A stretch of DNA of 64,000 bases from Rhizoclosmatium globosum (GCA_002104985.1 MCGO01000035.1:62001-126000); one strand, 5' to 3'. Counted from the stretch's first letter, positions 34,069 to 46,321 are shown. Notes: generated by a model from the letters alone, not told the origin. Numbers and translations: made by a program.

Positions 34069-35695
34069 TTACTTCTTTCCCTTCTTCTTCTTTCCAGCAA
34101 CACCTGGAAGTCCAGCCTCAGCAGCAGCCTCCGCCAAACCAGCATCAGCACCCAACTGGTTCAACTGAGCCATCATGTTTGGGTCCTGCATCATTCCAGC
34201 AAGCGCACTTGGATCCTTCATCAAGTTTTGAGTCCTTGTGAATATTGACACATGAGTTACAGCCAAAAAACCTAAAACCAACAACAATAAAAGCTCACAT
34301 CTCAGCAACAGCAGGGTTCTTCATCATTTGCGCAACAGCAGGGTTGTTCATCATCTTAGCAGCCATGTTCATGAACTCAGGGTTGCTCATCATGGAAGCC
34401 AAGTCTGGCATACCACCAGCACCTCCGCCCAATCCAGCAAAGGGGTTTCCAGCTGGAGCAGACTTCTTGGATGAAGAAGAGGAGGCAGCGACTCCTCCAA
34501 CCTTGTCCTTGGCAGCAGAGAGGGATTGCTTCATGGCCGCGTTGGTTGGGTCGAGGTTGAGTCCCATTTCGTATGCCTCAACAGCTTCAGCGTAGTTTCC
34601 GAGACTGAAGTAAGCGTGTCTATTAAAGAATTGGAAATTTCAGTTCCAGTCTCGTACTTTTAAGAATCAGTGACATGATATTTACCCCATACGAGAGTAG
34701 GCCTTGCTGTAGTCTGGGTCAATGGCGATAGCAGACTTGGAGTCCTCAACGGCATTAGCGTGGTCACCGTCTTGAGAGTAAGCAGCAGCTCTATTTACAT
34801 TTAAACAGTTTAATAAATAAAATCGCGTCGAACTGTCCCCATAAACACTCCAAGCTCACCTGTTGGCATAGTAGACAGCATTGTTTCCATCCAACTGAAT
34901 AGCTTCAGTGTACTTCTTGATAGCCTTTTGGTACTTCTTGTCAGCCATCAACTTGTTTCCTTCAGCCTTAGCAGCCTCAGCCTTAGCCTTGTTGTTCTGA
35001 ATATGTCCCGCGTTAGATTCAAGTTTTTGAAGTTGTTGGTGGGTGAATCAGGAGTCCGTAGAGGGTGATAGGCATGGTTTCGCATTCGCTGACTCGACAC
35101 TTCGCTGTTTCCAACATGTTCCCTGCATTCAATCAATCTCATCCGAATCTCGACACCTTACTCCACAGTTGATACCGTTGCATCATCCAAATCCGTCAAA
35201 TGGAACGCCATAGAACCTCCCACGCCAACACAATCACAAGTCACCCTCCCCGCTCAAAAACGCAAAAACTCAAAACGCACCGCTCCATTGTCGCCAGAAG
35301 AAGCCTAGCAAGATAAGATTTAGGGTTAACTCATACAAAGAAACAACGTGAATACACACCTTGGTTTCAGCAACCTTCTTTTGGGTGTTGACAAAGACAT
35401 CAAAGAGAGTGGCAAGACCGGCAGGCTTGATGGAGAGGTCCTTGGCCTGAGCCTCGTCGGTGAAGTCGAATCCAAAGGCCTCAGAGATACATTGGATGGA
35501 GACTGTATTGTAGAGAGAGAGGGGGAAGGTATCGTGATTAGGTTCCCACTGCTTAAAGAGAGGTACAGGTTTAAGATGCACACCTTCCATTCCTTCGGCA
35601 TCATCCGATTTGATTGTTCCGTCCTTGATCGAATCGTTGAGGAATTCGCAGATTGCAAAGGCGAGGCGTTTTGGGTCTTTGGTTTTAGTGGACAT
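34069..35695 (-). CDS. SGT2: small glutamine-rich TPR co-chaperone SGT2
   Basis: Exons 35695-35584, 35502-35360, microexon 35304-35281 (24 nt), 34996-34860, 34790-34686, 34619-34299 and 34234-34069 total 1008 nt (335 aa). The N-terminal dimerisation domain ([25 protein letters not shown]) binds Get4/Get5 in yeast. Three TPRs follow ([60 protein letters not shown]), which bind Hsp70/Hsp90 tails. The C-terminus is Met/Asn/Gln-rich with NP motifs ([20 protein letters not shown]) that hold tail-anchored proteins, ending GKKKKGKK. Cytosolic role in the GET pathway. The microexon adds ASSGDNGA in a linker and is the least certain piece. Confidence 0.92.
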
Positions 35696-35715
35696 TTTTA
35701 TTTGTTAAACTTAAC

Positions 35716-36589
35716 ATGTCCTGCCTCCCACTCATCAACTCGACAATGTGTCCCTCGTTCCAGCACTACTCAGCGTACCTTGTAACAGGGCTTCCAGTCA
35801 CAGACGTACCCTCATTCGACACGTACATCCAAACATCAATCGACACGTCACTCAACCAATACTCGTTCGGCGAAATGATGCGGACCGCATTCAACTGTCC
35901 CGGGTGGAACGGCCTGGGTCTGCGGTACCACCAGTCCGTCTTTTGCGGGTACCTGACTGCCCTCTGTGCCCAATTTGCTCCTGATAATAGTCCCTATGAC
36001 ACCTGTAATCCGCCTGAGTCTGTGATTCCGTTGTGTCAGTCGACCTTGGATAGCTTTGCGGCGTCGTGGAGGGCTGTGTTTGCGGATGAGGCGGCGTGTC
36101 CGGAGGGAATGAATGAGGGGGCTACGGCTTTCTTTGATTGGATTGTTTCGGTGCGAGATCGGTTATCGGCGGATGAAGGAACTTGTCTGGTGGCTGAGAG
36201 TGTGGAGACTGCAAACTGTGGTGAGTACTACCGGTTGATGATCTGTTGGAGCTTGTGTCCACCCACCTCTCTAAAATCAACTGAACCCCGATTATTTAAT
36301 AGGATTCAAAAGTGCGTTAGAAGCAAACGAATACTGTACACATGCTGCACGAGATACAGAAGACGAAGAAGGAAAGACCGATCCATGTTGTGCCTCATAC
36401 ATTACAAGCTTACAAGAATCATCAACAAAGACAGCCTCATCCACCTCAAGTGACAACGACAAAGTCTCATCAAATAGTAAAGAATCTCATCAGATATTAG
36501 AAGCCTCGTATCAAACACCAATTGAACGGCAATTGCGGTCATCAAGCGAGTCTAAACCTCCTCGATTCATTTGCGTTCAAGTTGAATAG
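35716..36589 (+). CDS. cysteine-rich protein with frizzled/Mid1-like spacing (putative)
   Basis: Exons 35716-36220 and 36303-36589 (792 nt, 263 aa). Eleven or more cysteines, including MSCLPLINSTMCPSFQHYS, FNCPGW, SVFCGYLTALC, DTCNPP, IPLCQSTLDSF, AACPEG and DPCCASY. Their order and the intervening hydrophobics resemble the frizzled-type Cys-rich domain found in the fungal calcium-channel partner Mid1 and related proteins. The last 60 residues are Ser/Lys-rich. No clear signal peptide or membrane anchor appears from this ATG, which is odd for a disulphide-rich protein; a later ATG (35746) or an unseen exon is possible. The ATG is only 20 bp from the divergent SGT2 start. Assignment is tentative; no catalytic motif is seen. 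Confidence 0.6.
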
Positions 36590-36654
36590 AATAAAGTACT
36601 TAACTGTTGTTGCATACTGAGAATTTCATTATTATTGTATTATTCCAGAAAAGA

Positions 36655-38122
36655 ATGAGCAAATTCCAGAAAAGAATGAGCAAAACAGTTCTGGTGAGTC
36701 CGCATATCCCACGATTAGATGGACCCTCCCCTCCCCGCCAAATACCTAATTACAAATATCTAGGTAGTAGGTGGAGGTGCTTTTGGTCTATCGTCAGCCT
36801 TGAGTCTTCAAAAACAAGGCTATCAGTTGAGTTTTTGAGTGATTAGGCTTACACTCAAACCAACCATAACTGACTCCTTACATCACCCACGTCCACTCAG
36901 AGTCACCGTATTCGATCGCCTCCCAATCCCCGCCATCGATGCCGCCTCTTCTGACATTTCAAAGGTTATCCGCCCAGACTACTTTACCCAACCACTGTAC
37001 CAACAGCTCGCCCTGGGCGCACTCTCCATCTTCAAAAACGAGTGGAATACAGACGCTAAGAAGCGGTTCGGCACCGACCTGTACATTGAATCTGGCAGCC
37101 TTCTAACGTTTTCTGATCCAACTGATCCAAAAGACGTGAACCACCAGGCGGAAGAATTGAAAGCAAGCGGTGTTGAAACGAATATGGTTGGGGTTGAGGA
37201 TATACAGGATATGATGGGAGAATCCTTTGCCAAGACATTTCAAACTGGTTTCTCGAATCCGATGAGCGGATATGCACATGCGTCCAAGACTATAAAATAC
37301 CTTGCTGAGATTGCGGGAGAGGCTGGGGTAGTTTTTGTTGCCGGCCCAAAGGAGGGTGCTTTTGCAGAGTATTTGATGGAGGAAGACCAGGTTGTCGGGA
37401 TTATAACTGCAGATGGAGTGAAGCATTATGGAGATATTGTGCTAATGGCCGCTGGAAGCTGGACACCCTCACTTGTTCCCCAGCTTGAAGGGCTATGTGT
37501 TCCATCAGCACACCCTGTAGCATTGATCCAACTTCCCGTCGAGCTGCAACAAAAGTACAGCCAGATTCCAATTTGGTTTGCAGATATAACCAAAACCGGT
37601 TTCTACGGATTTCCTTGCGTGGATGGCATTCTCAAAATTGGATATCACTCGAAAGGATACAAATCGACGTTTCATAAAGACACAAAGCCTCGAGTTTCAT
37701 CAGACTCACACAATCAAGGAATAGGAATCACGCCGTTTGTTTGGCCTGATGATGCGAAATCTCGATTTCAAGATTTCATTCGCAGCGTATTCCCGGATTT
37801 AGTCGGCTTAGAAATCACCACGACGCGCATGTGTTGGTATTGCGAATCGTGGGACGGAAACTTCTTGATTGATGCAGTTCCCAATCAAAAGAACGTGTTT
37901 GTTGCTTCTGGCGATTCAGGACACGGGTTCAAGTTTGTGCCTGTAATAGGAGATGTGATTGCAGATATAATCGAAGGCAAGAATACACCATTGCGAGAGC
38001 TCTTCAAATGGCGGATCCCACCAAGAGTCGATTTTGAGTCTGCGTTTGTTGATCCAACTGAATTACGATTTAGGACAGAGCATGAGCAAAAGACGTGGGT
38101 TTATGATATTATAAATAAATAA
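36655..38122 (+). CDS. FAD-dependent amine oxidase of the sarcosine/L-pipecolate/fructosyl-amine oxidase family
   Basis: Exons 36655-36693, 36764-36825 and 36901-38122 total 1323 nt (440 aa). The Rossmann start TVLVVGGGAFGLSSALSLQKQGY binds the FAD ADP part. IRPDY is the family flavin-contact motif. RMCWYCESWDGNFLID holds the cysteine expected to carry covalent FAD, and SGDSGHGFKFVPVIG closes the FAD site. It should oxidise a secondary amine, such as an N-methyl, pipecolate or glycated amino acid, to an imine with release of H2O2; the exact substrate cannot be told. The C-terminus does not end in a clear peroxisomal tripeptide. A 21-bp direct repeat covers the start (ATGs at 36655 and 36676), leaving the exact start open. 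Confidence 0.88.
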
Positions 38123-38131
38123 ATAACGAAA

Positions 38132-39033
38132 ATGAAGCTTGGACTCCTCCAGTTTGCACCAGTTCTTGGAGACATTGACGGCAACCTCGCCAAGGCCGAC
38201 CTGCTTCTTCATGACGCCCAAGCCAAGGCCGGAGACTTTTCGCTTCTTCTTTTTCCTGAGATGATTGTGACAGGATACGTGTTTGAATCAAGGGACCAAG
38301 TGGAGGCGATCGTGGATGCCGCTGAGAAGGCTGCTCTGGATTGGGCAATGCGGACTTCGCAGCGATTCAATTGTTCCGTTCAGGTTTGGTTACTTACCTT
38401 TTAACCATTAAACCGGTTAATAATAATAACTGGCAGATCGGAACACCCCGTCGAGCCTCACAAACATCCCTCAGGAACTCAATCCTCCTTATCGACATCA
38501 ACAACCAACAACAACAACAAACGCCCCTCTTTTACGACAAACACTTTCTATACACAACTGATGAAATCTGGGCAGACGAAGGCCCCAACTTCACAACAAC
38601 ATCCCTCCAACTCCTTAAACCGCCCAGGGCACCAACCACAATCGCCCTCGGAATATGCATGGACATCAATCCATACCGCTTCGAATCGCCCTTCGAGAAA
38701 TTCGAATTCGCTACGTTCCATCGAAACTCAAGTGCGGATTTACTCTCGTGCTCGATGGCGTGGGTCTTGAGTCCTGATGAAGACTTGCCGAGAGACAAAA
38801 GGACGCCGTTGATGGGTACGATTAATTATTGGGCGACGCGTATGACGCCTGTGATTCTTGCGAAGGAGAAGCGCGTGATTATGGCGGTTTGTAATAGGAC
38901 TGGTGGCGAGAATGGGACTGATTTTTGTGGATCGAGTTGTGTTCTTGCTTTTGAAAATGGTGGTGCCAAGTTGTTGGGTGTTCTTGGGTATACTGAAGAA
39001 GGGCTTTTGGTTGTGGACACAGACAGGGACTGA
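38132..39033 (+). CDS. NTA1: protein N-terminal asparagine/glutamine amidase NTA1 (nitrilase superfamily)
   Basis: Exons 38132-38383 and 38437-39033 encode 282 aa. Carbon-nitrogen hydrolase features: LQFAPVLGDIDGN at the start, the catalytic Glu in LLFPEMIVTGY, the catalytic Cys in ALGICMDINPYRFE, then MAWVLSPDE and NRTGGENGTDFCGSS. The INPYRFE extension after the Cys is typical of Nta1, which deamidates N-terminal Asn or Gln and feeds proteins into the Arg/N-degron pathway. The catalytic Lys is not obvious by eye. The ATG lies only 9 bp after the stop of the flavin oxidase on the same strand, so its promoter must be inside that gene or the two share a transcript. Confidence 0.88.
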
Positions 39034-39109
39034 AAAATTATTCAAAAAGATTCTCCTATTAATAAAGCTGTCTATCTATATAATAAGGTGCGAGTCTTGA
39101 TGAGCGAAT

Positions 39110-42100
39110 CTATTCCGGCAACAAGCCTGCAACATCCTCATGCCAGTCCTCATCATCCTGTGGTTGAGCTTGTTTACGCTATTTAAACTACATTAGTATC
39201 CATATCACTTTCAAGATCATTCACAAAATAACTCAACTGAAGCCGTCTTGGGTCGCGTGATATTAGAATCCACTGTAAACCTAGCATCCCCTCGTTCACC
39301 AGCGGCACTATTCCTCTCCCTCTCCCTCTCCTTTTCCTTCACTGCTACTGAAACCCTCCCATCTCCACCACTCCCTTCCTTCCCCTTCTCCGCCTTCGCA
39401 AGCTTCAACACATACTCCTGCGCCTCCTTCATCCCCAAATCCGTGCAGATCCGAACAAGGAACCGCAAACACTCCACGTTCTCCGGGAACCGCATATGGA
39501 TCCGTTTATACGTCTCGAAAGCTTGTTGATAGTTCCCGCTGCGACGGTAGCACGACGCGATCATGAGGTGCCATCGGATTTCGTTGGGTTGGATGAGTGT
39601 GGCGCGTTCAAAGAATTGGACAGCGTGTTCGTAGACTTCGCAGTCGACGTAGTATGCTCCGAGCCAGGCGATGACTTCCATGTTGGAGGGGAAGTAGCGG
39701 TAAGACTTTGTCGTCAAAATGTTAGACTCTTTGTATCATGCTGTTGGTTGTCATCACCTCAGAGTAATATTGGAATGCTTGAGATTTATCTCCATCCTTT
39801 ACAAACATGTCTCCAAGTCTTGCCAAGACACTTGGATCCGTGGGAACCACCGATATGAGAATGTTATACCATTCCATGGCTTGCTGCAAGTGTCCTCTCT
39901 TGTCACAGCTATACCAATCACAATTATTAACCTTCCCACCAATAACAGAAAAAAAGGTACTCAACATATCAGCAATCTGGAAAATAACTTCTCCACTGTT
40001 CCTCAAAATCGAGTGCAACTTTTCAAAACATGCAAACGCCTCTTGATACTCCCCACTTTTCTTGTAAGTCAATCCAAGGTTATACATAGCTTCCGTACAC
40101 AATGCGTCAACACTGATAGCTTCTTGGTAACACTCTTTTGCCTTATCATATTCAGCTCGTTGGTAATAACAGTTCCCAAGGTTCGTTTGCGCTTTAGCGT
40201 TGTATCGGTCGTTTTGGATAGCAAGCTGCGCGTATTTTTCTGCATGTCTAAAGTCCGATTCCAGAAAATACAGGAAGGAGAGGTTAGTCGAAGCAGTGCC
40301 GACAAGTTTGGGATCCTTCTTTTCAAATGACTTTAACGTGTCTATAGCCTATAACATAAACAGGTGTAATTTTAGAAACCGTCAAAGATTGCAAAATAAC
40401 CCAAACCTTTGAAAAGTCTTTGGACTTCAAAAACTGAATCGCTTTCGCAATCTCCAATTCGCTTGCAATCTCTCCATGTGGCGACGACTTGATAATTTCA
40501 ATCACATTATCAAATCCAGCACTGAAATTAGACTCAATCGACGGCGCCACAAGTTTCGCCGCAAGTATCATGAACCTCTCCGACGCCTTTGCCCTGCCAA
40601 TCCCAAAACCATCAGTACTTTCACTCACCCAAAAACACACCAAACGTAAAACTTTACCTCTCCCTCGCAATAGCTCTCAACCGATCCTCATTAAACACCT
40701 CATGATCATCAATAGGTTCATGATCCCGAATCGGCTCCCCATTCTCATCAACCCCTTTATCCAACGTGCTCACACCACCACCACCGCTAGTCACGATATC
40801 GTCGTTCTGCTCGACACTAGGGATTTTGATTGATACGATTTTTTGGAACCCCTTTTTCATGCGTTCGCGGTCGCCGAGGGCAAAGTAGCAGAGGATGAGG
40901 TTGAATCCTTTGGATTTTTGGTTAAAGTGAGGTTAGGAATGGGGAGGAATGGAAAGGTAGTTGGAGCGAGGGGACTGGTACCTGTGTGATGGTCTGGACT
41001 GATTTCCATGATGGATTCAAAGGATGTGATGGCGTCTTGGAATTGACCCATTTTAACGAACGCGGCTCCAATGTTACGCATGATTTTGAGGCTGGTAGGT
41101 TTGAATGATAGTGGTCCGAACAAGTAGGACATACCGAATATCGCGATTTGTGTTTGGGATTTGATCCAAAGCCATGCGATACATTTTGACTGCCTGTGAA
41201 TATTTTTGCTGTTCAAAGTAAATGTTGCCCATGTTGACGCGCAAGCTGAAGGTCGTTGGGGCATCAGTGAAAAAGTGGTGAATAGAATCAAGGACAAACC
41301 GTCCACTCTGGTTAAACATTTTGTTTTTGACAATCACAGCAAAACTGTTCAACGCTTCTTGATACATTTTGCATCCATGATACTGATTCGCCAAATTGAA
41401 TAGAACGCAATATGTCAAATCCAAATTGATTTGATCTCCAAGACCAGCTTGATCACGTTGTTTAGCTAGCGCGCGTTCCCTCTTTCCTGCATCTTTAGCC
41501 TTTTCTAGCGCGAGTTGGTTGTTTCCTTGAGAGGCTGCGATGCAGGATTCTTGAATGAGTTGATTGATTTTCTTTTCGAGAGTTTTGATTTGTTCTTCGG
41601 GGAGAGGGTCTAGAGCTTTTTCGGCAGCTGCCACAGCGGCTGTGTTAATTGTCGATCGTTAGGTCGTTGTAGGTTTTATAAATGAACACGTAACTGCCTT
41701 GATTGAATGGATCAAAGGATTGACCGCCGACATTGGTAGCACGACCACGACTGGAATATCCAGCTGCACGGACACTTGTCATGGGTCTTGGTCCTATTGT
41801 TTGTCAGTTGTATCCGTGAGAATCCAAGACAAGCATATATCTTTACCATCCCCGCCTCCACCCATCGAAGTACCCATTGCAGTTCTTCCAGCGCTAGTGT
41901 ATCCAAATGCGGCACCAGTTCGTGGAGGACCGCCTGCAGAGGTTCCAATGACGCGACCTCCAGAAGTTCTGTATCCGCCAGTATCACCCGGAGCCTGTGA
42001 AGTTATTCTTAGGGGTCATTACAATAAGACAGGAAGGAAGTGATGGTCACCTTTTTCTCGAATGAGTAAAGGTCATCATCAGCTGCAGAAGAAGCAGCAG

Positions 42101-42222
42101 CACCCGGAGCAGGTTTCCTTGCACCCTGCGAAGTCGGAGGTGCTTTTCTAATGTCATCGAATAAGTATGCTTAGATGATTCAAGGCTCGTTTGGTTGTGA
42201 ACCTGTTTGCGTACGAAGTCAT
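39110..42222 (-). CDS. IFT88: intraflagellar transport protein IFT88
   Basis: Twelve exons: 42222-42203, 42147-42051, 41994-41847, 41793-41695, 41639-41135, 41091-40982, 40907-40658, 40593-40407, 40348-39966, 39896-39758, 39705-39238, 39157-39110. They total 2454 nt (817 aa; human about 824). After a Gly/Arg-rich N-terminus (RTAMGTSMGGGG, RPMTSVRAAGY) come at least ten TPRs, including SLRVNMGNIYFEQQKYSQA, IGAAFVKMGQFQDAITSFE, NLGLTYKKSGEYQEA and DKSQAFQYYSESYRYFPSN, then YYVDCEVYEHAVQFFERA and SCYRRSGNYQQA. The tail is DDEDWHEDVAGLLPE. IFT88 is a core IFT-B subunit needed for flagellar assembly, so the organism makes flagellated zoospores. At the 41695/41639 junction a GC donor one codon earlier would also keep the frame. 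Confidence 0.96.
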
Positions 42223-42339
42223 TCGAGTTTTGTGAGAAAAGTGACAATCCCAGCAAGCAGTTTCTTTCTGAAATGAATAAGCAGTTCTACATTTAATTTA
42301 ATCTAGTTTTGCATTCTCACTGAAAGGAAAGAGGAAACA

Positions 42340-45300
42340 ATGGACGAGACAGGGCAGACCACGTACACGCGATACGAGGCGCTCGTTGACAACGAACACG
42401 TTTGGAGTGCACGCGACATTGGAAGCAACGCGATCGCGGTGAGGCTCAGGCGATTAAACGAACGACTAAAGAAGGTGACTCACCTCGAAACAGGGCATCA
42501 TCACCGATCCGTCCAAGCCAAGTGGTCGGCCACTCAGAGGAATGGACGCCCTGGCCCTTGTTCCTGCGACGGCGGTTCGACGGGTCAAGGCCGCCGAGTT
42601 TGAACAATACACAAAACTACTCGAACCAGTCCTCGACAGGTGGGTGCCCGAGCCCTTCTCTACTGATTACATAGTATCGTATTAAAGAATGTCTTAGATA
42701 CACAATCAATCAGACTCTGGGCCCTGCTGCCATCGAAGGCGCTCCAATGCTCGGCTCCCTTGAACAACAGCTCGAATCGGGCTCGTTTATTGACCTGGTC
42801 ATGGCAACAGAACGGATTCTCGTCGATACAAATAAGCGGTAAACTCTTAAGAACTATCGCGCGTATTCTTTATAATTATGAAATACCACAGGAACAAAGG
42901 CGATCGCATGGCCCATCGAAGGCTTCTTGCTGCGCACGCCCCACCCCTCGATACTGTTCCTGAACTCTTTTTCGCAAAGGATTTTAAGCTTGGGAACCCT
43001 GCAACGTTTTCTGATGTTTATGACAAGGCCGATTTAGCAAACTCACTTTGGCCGATGTCAATCTCACCTCATCGTTGCTTCAAGATAAATTGGGGTTTAT
43101 TGCGACACCGTTGACGTCTACTTAGTGAAAGAAATTTCAAAGCGATCAGTAAGCAACCATTCCTTTGTAGATACCTAAACTAAACCCCTGAACAGGCTCA
43201 TTCTTCAATGCTCTATCCACACTTCAAGCTCTTCACCACGAAACGCAGTCTTGCATTGACCAGATTCACCATCTTCGAGCACGAATGGCAACACTCACAG
43301 CAAACACTATCACTCCTGGTCTAACAGTATCGCGTTTGTCGACGCGTAAAAACAATGTCCAACGTCTCCACGACAGTGTCGAAAAAATATTCAAGGTCCA
43401 AAACAACCAGAGTGTGATTGATGCATTTGTTCGCCAAAGGCATTTGTGGATGCACTTGAACTCATTGAAGAATCAATGGAGGAGTTGAAAGATCTTTTGG
43501 TGCTCAGAACACAAACATTGTTCCAGAAGAAACTGCGGAAGATGTTGCTGCGGAAGGCGGAGAACAGGTTCCACAATCTGTGGTTGCAACCACAACGGCT
43601 GCTGGAACCACTGACCCTAAATCGGGAACAGCGCTCACAATATCCACAAACACTACAGCAAATAATGCATCAATTCAGCAGAAGCAGGATCAACTACAAC
43701 AACAGACCAGAACGTACCCACCTCGTCCAACACCTCTACAACGACCTTACCAAAAATCAATTGCTCTTGCCTTCCAAATGGAACACGAATTTACCGAAAT
43801 TCTGGTCCACGAAGTACGTACCGTTGCTGGCCAAGTGGATCCATCCACCTTCCTCGCCCCTTCAGCTCAAGGAACCGCGATCGAAGGATGGATCAAAAAC
43901 ATTTTCGTAAGAAGAAGGGTGATAAAGTGGAGAATGTGGATGTGACCAAGTCGAGTAGTGAAGCTCTTGCTGCTTTGGATGAAGGTTTGGAATTCAGGTT
44001 GACGCCAATTGTGTTTGGTTGATTCGCATCAATCGGTTTGGGAGTGTTTGCAGCAATATAAGCAAAGTCTTATGCGGGAGATTAAGGCATTGACCAAAAG
44101 GTGTGTGATTTGACTACAGTATTCCTTTTTCTGATAAACATCACCCAATAGAATTATCCTGTACCGCCTGCTGAAATTGCAGGAGCAGGAGTCGTGAATT
44201 CTCCATTGTCGCCTACAACGCCAACGACGCCAACCTCCCCAACGTCCAAAAAAGAGCTCCAAAAGTAGTCTTCATTGTCAACCTGTTGGCATTTCCATTG
44301 AACGGCATCCCTAGCATCTCGCAAAACAACTCAAACAATGTCCTTCGACTCATTCCTCGACCTCCTCGTCTCAATCTACACCCTCCTCCTCCACATATTC
44401 CAAAAATCCTCCGCAATCCACGCAATAACAACCGCCGTCATCCAAAAAGCCGAACAACAAGGAATCCACATTGGCCCATCCTCCGTCACAAACTCCACCG
44501 AACAACTCGCGCGCAAGAAAAAGCTCGGCGATAACGACGACGACGACGATTTCGGGTCTGACGACTTGTTCTCCCTGGATCCAGCGACTGACGCGTTGAT
44601 GGAGGAGAAAAAGAGAGAAGAGGAGCAAATGCGGATGGATACGACCGCGTTTGCGCAGTTGATTGCGGAGTCGAATGAGTTGTTGCTTGCGATTAGTGAA
44701 GCTGCGAATGCGCGGTGTGCGAAACTCATGTCTGTGAGGAGTGATCAGAACGCGAAATTGAGTCCAAAAGATTTTTATCGGTTGCTTGGGGCAACGAAAG
44801 AGTTTATCTCTGCGAGTGAGTATTTGTGTGGATATCATGCATCAACTTGAAGGGAGCTCTTGTCTCGCAAGTGAGTACTCAAACATTTTTTGACTCACTT
44901 TGGAACTTAGTTATTTGTGTCGCAAACAGGCCAAGTCCTTCTTGAACCACTTTCACGATGAACGCTCCAAACAGATTGTGATTGTGATTGAAAACGAGCA
45001 ATGGTCTCGCGCTGAAGTCCCGATTGATTTCCAAAAATGTCAGAGGAAATTCAGCAGCGGGAGCTCTTGCTGTTGAAAAGAAGAAGGCTGCCAAAGCAGC
45101 TGCGGGCGAGGATGAAGAGTTTGATGACGAGGAGCTCTCTGCACTTGTCTTTGCTCACAAGGAAGCGGCTGCTGCTGCCAGTGCTGACGAACTTGTGGCC
45201 AGTGGAAAAGTATGAAAGTGGATAAGGAAACTTCACTGTTGCCGGCTGTGTGCTGCTATTGACAAAGATGCTGACGGAATACCTGCAAGGAGTGGAAAAT

Positions 45301-46321
45301 ATGCCTAGTTTGGCGACTGAAGTATTGAACAAGACTCTGGATTTGTTGAAGGTGAGGGCTTTGACCGTGAGCATTGGAAAATATTAACGTGTAAACCCTA
45401 GGTATTCAACTCCCGGATATGCCAAGTGATTTTGGGAGCCGGGGCAACGAAATCTGCGGGTCTCAAAAATATTAATGCGGGACATATTGGTAAAGCCTTC
45501 TAATTGTGTTTTCTAGCGCCTTTGTTGACATCTGCGATTAGCTTGACGGCCCAATCATTGGGTGCAGTAATTGGTTACATTCCCCACCTGAAAGCTGCAA
45601 TTGAGCACCACCTTCCTCCAAAACAACACAACCTATTGGTTGACTTTGACCGTATTCTCAAAGATTACAAAGAACACCAAACTGCTTTGTACGACAAACT
45701 AGTAACAATCATGCAAGAGCGATTGGCGTACCATGCCAAGAATCTTCTCGTACGTTTGAATTTTGGGTATAAGCTTGCTTATTATTTTGCCCTAGACGGT
45801 CAACTGGGACGCCCCTGATGCGAAAGATATGACTTCAGACCAAGCATGCAGCATTCATATTGGAGGTCTTGTTAAGGAGACTCAAACTATGCATCGCGTT
45901 TTATTCAAGTTCTTGCCAAATCTGTCCTTCAAAACGTATGGGACAAATATTCAAGGCTTACAACAAAGGACTTGAAGAAGAGTTGAAGAAAATTGAGTTG
46001 TACACCAGCGCAGGAAAGAATCGGTACGTTAAACGTTATAGATGCAGTAGTATATTAATTTCCAATCGAAGGTTGTTGATGGATGGACAGCACTTGATGG
46101 CCGAGCTCTCTGCGCTCGATGACGTTGATGGTCCTGGAAACAGTATCGAAGTCGTGATTAACAACATCAAGATCCGTGACAAGTCACAGAAGTCATCAGT
46201 TACGTCTCCGGTTGGTACTGGTCCTGGCTCAGGCTCAGGTACGCCTGCTATCAGGAATACAACAACAGTTCCGCCTCCAAGCACCAAAAGCAAGAATTTG
46301 TTTTCAAAGTGGAAAGATTAA
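42340..46321 (+). CDS. VPS54: VPS54, GARP tethering-complex subunit, with many 1-2-base frame breaks
   Basis: Pieces of the Vps54 family lie in order: KAAEFEQYTKLLEPVLDR, RYTINQTLGPAAIEG, LTSSLLQDKLG, DVYLVKEISKRS, SFFNALSTLQALHHE, FVDALELIEESMEELKDL, IALAFQMEHEFTEILVHE, KDFYRLLGATKEFISASEYLCG, INLKGALVSQAKSFLNHFHDER, VENMPSLATEVLN, VFNSRICQVILGAGA, TAQSLGAVIGYIPHLKAAIE, VNWDAP and, at the end, GLEEELKKIELYTSAGKNR with LDDVDGPGNSIEVVINNIKI. GARP tethers endosome-derived vesicles at the trans-Golgi. The frame changes about 15 times (near 42490, 43048, 43095, 43198, 43437, 43495, 43904, 44018, 44098, 44260, 44306, 44837, 45034, 45215, 45935), nearly always fitting loss of one or two bases, without scattered stops elsewhere. 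Consensus error is likelier than decay. Confidence 0.85.

Noticed and set aside
35160..35215. Short ATG frame inside the SGT2 intron as a separate exon or gene
   Set aside because: Only 17 codons; no splice arrangement kept it in the SGT2 frame, and it has no similarity I recognise.
42463..43441. Apparent 19-nt and 11-nt GT...AG introns in VPS54
   Set aside because: They would restore frame, but single-base losses explain all such sites in the gene uniformly, and introns this short are not credible in a fungus.
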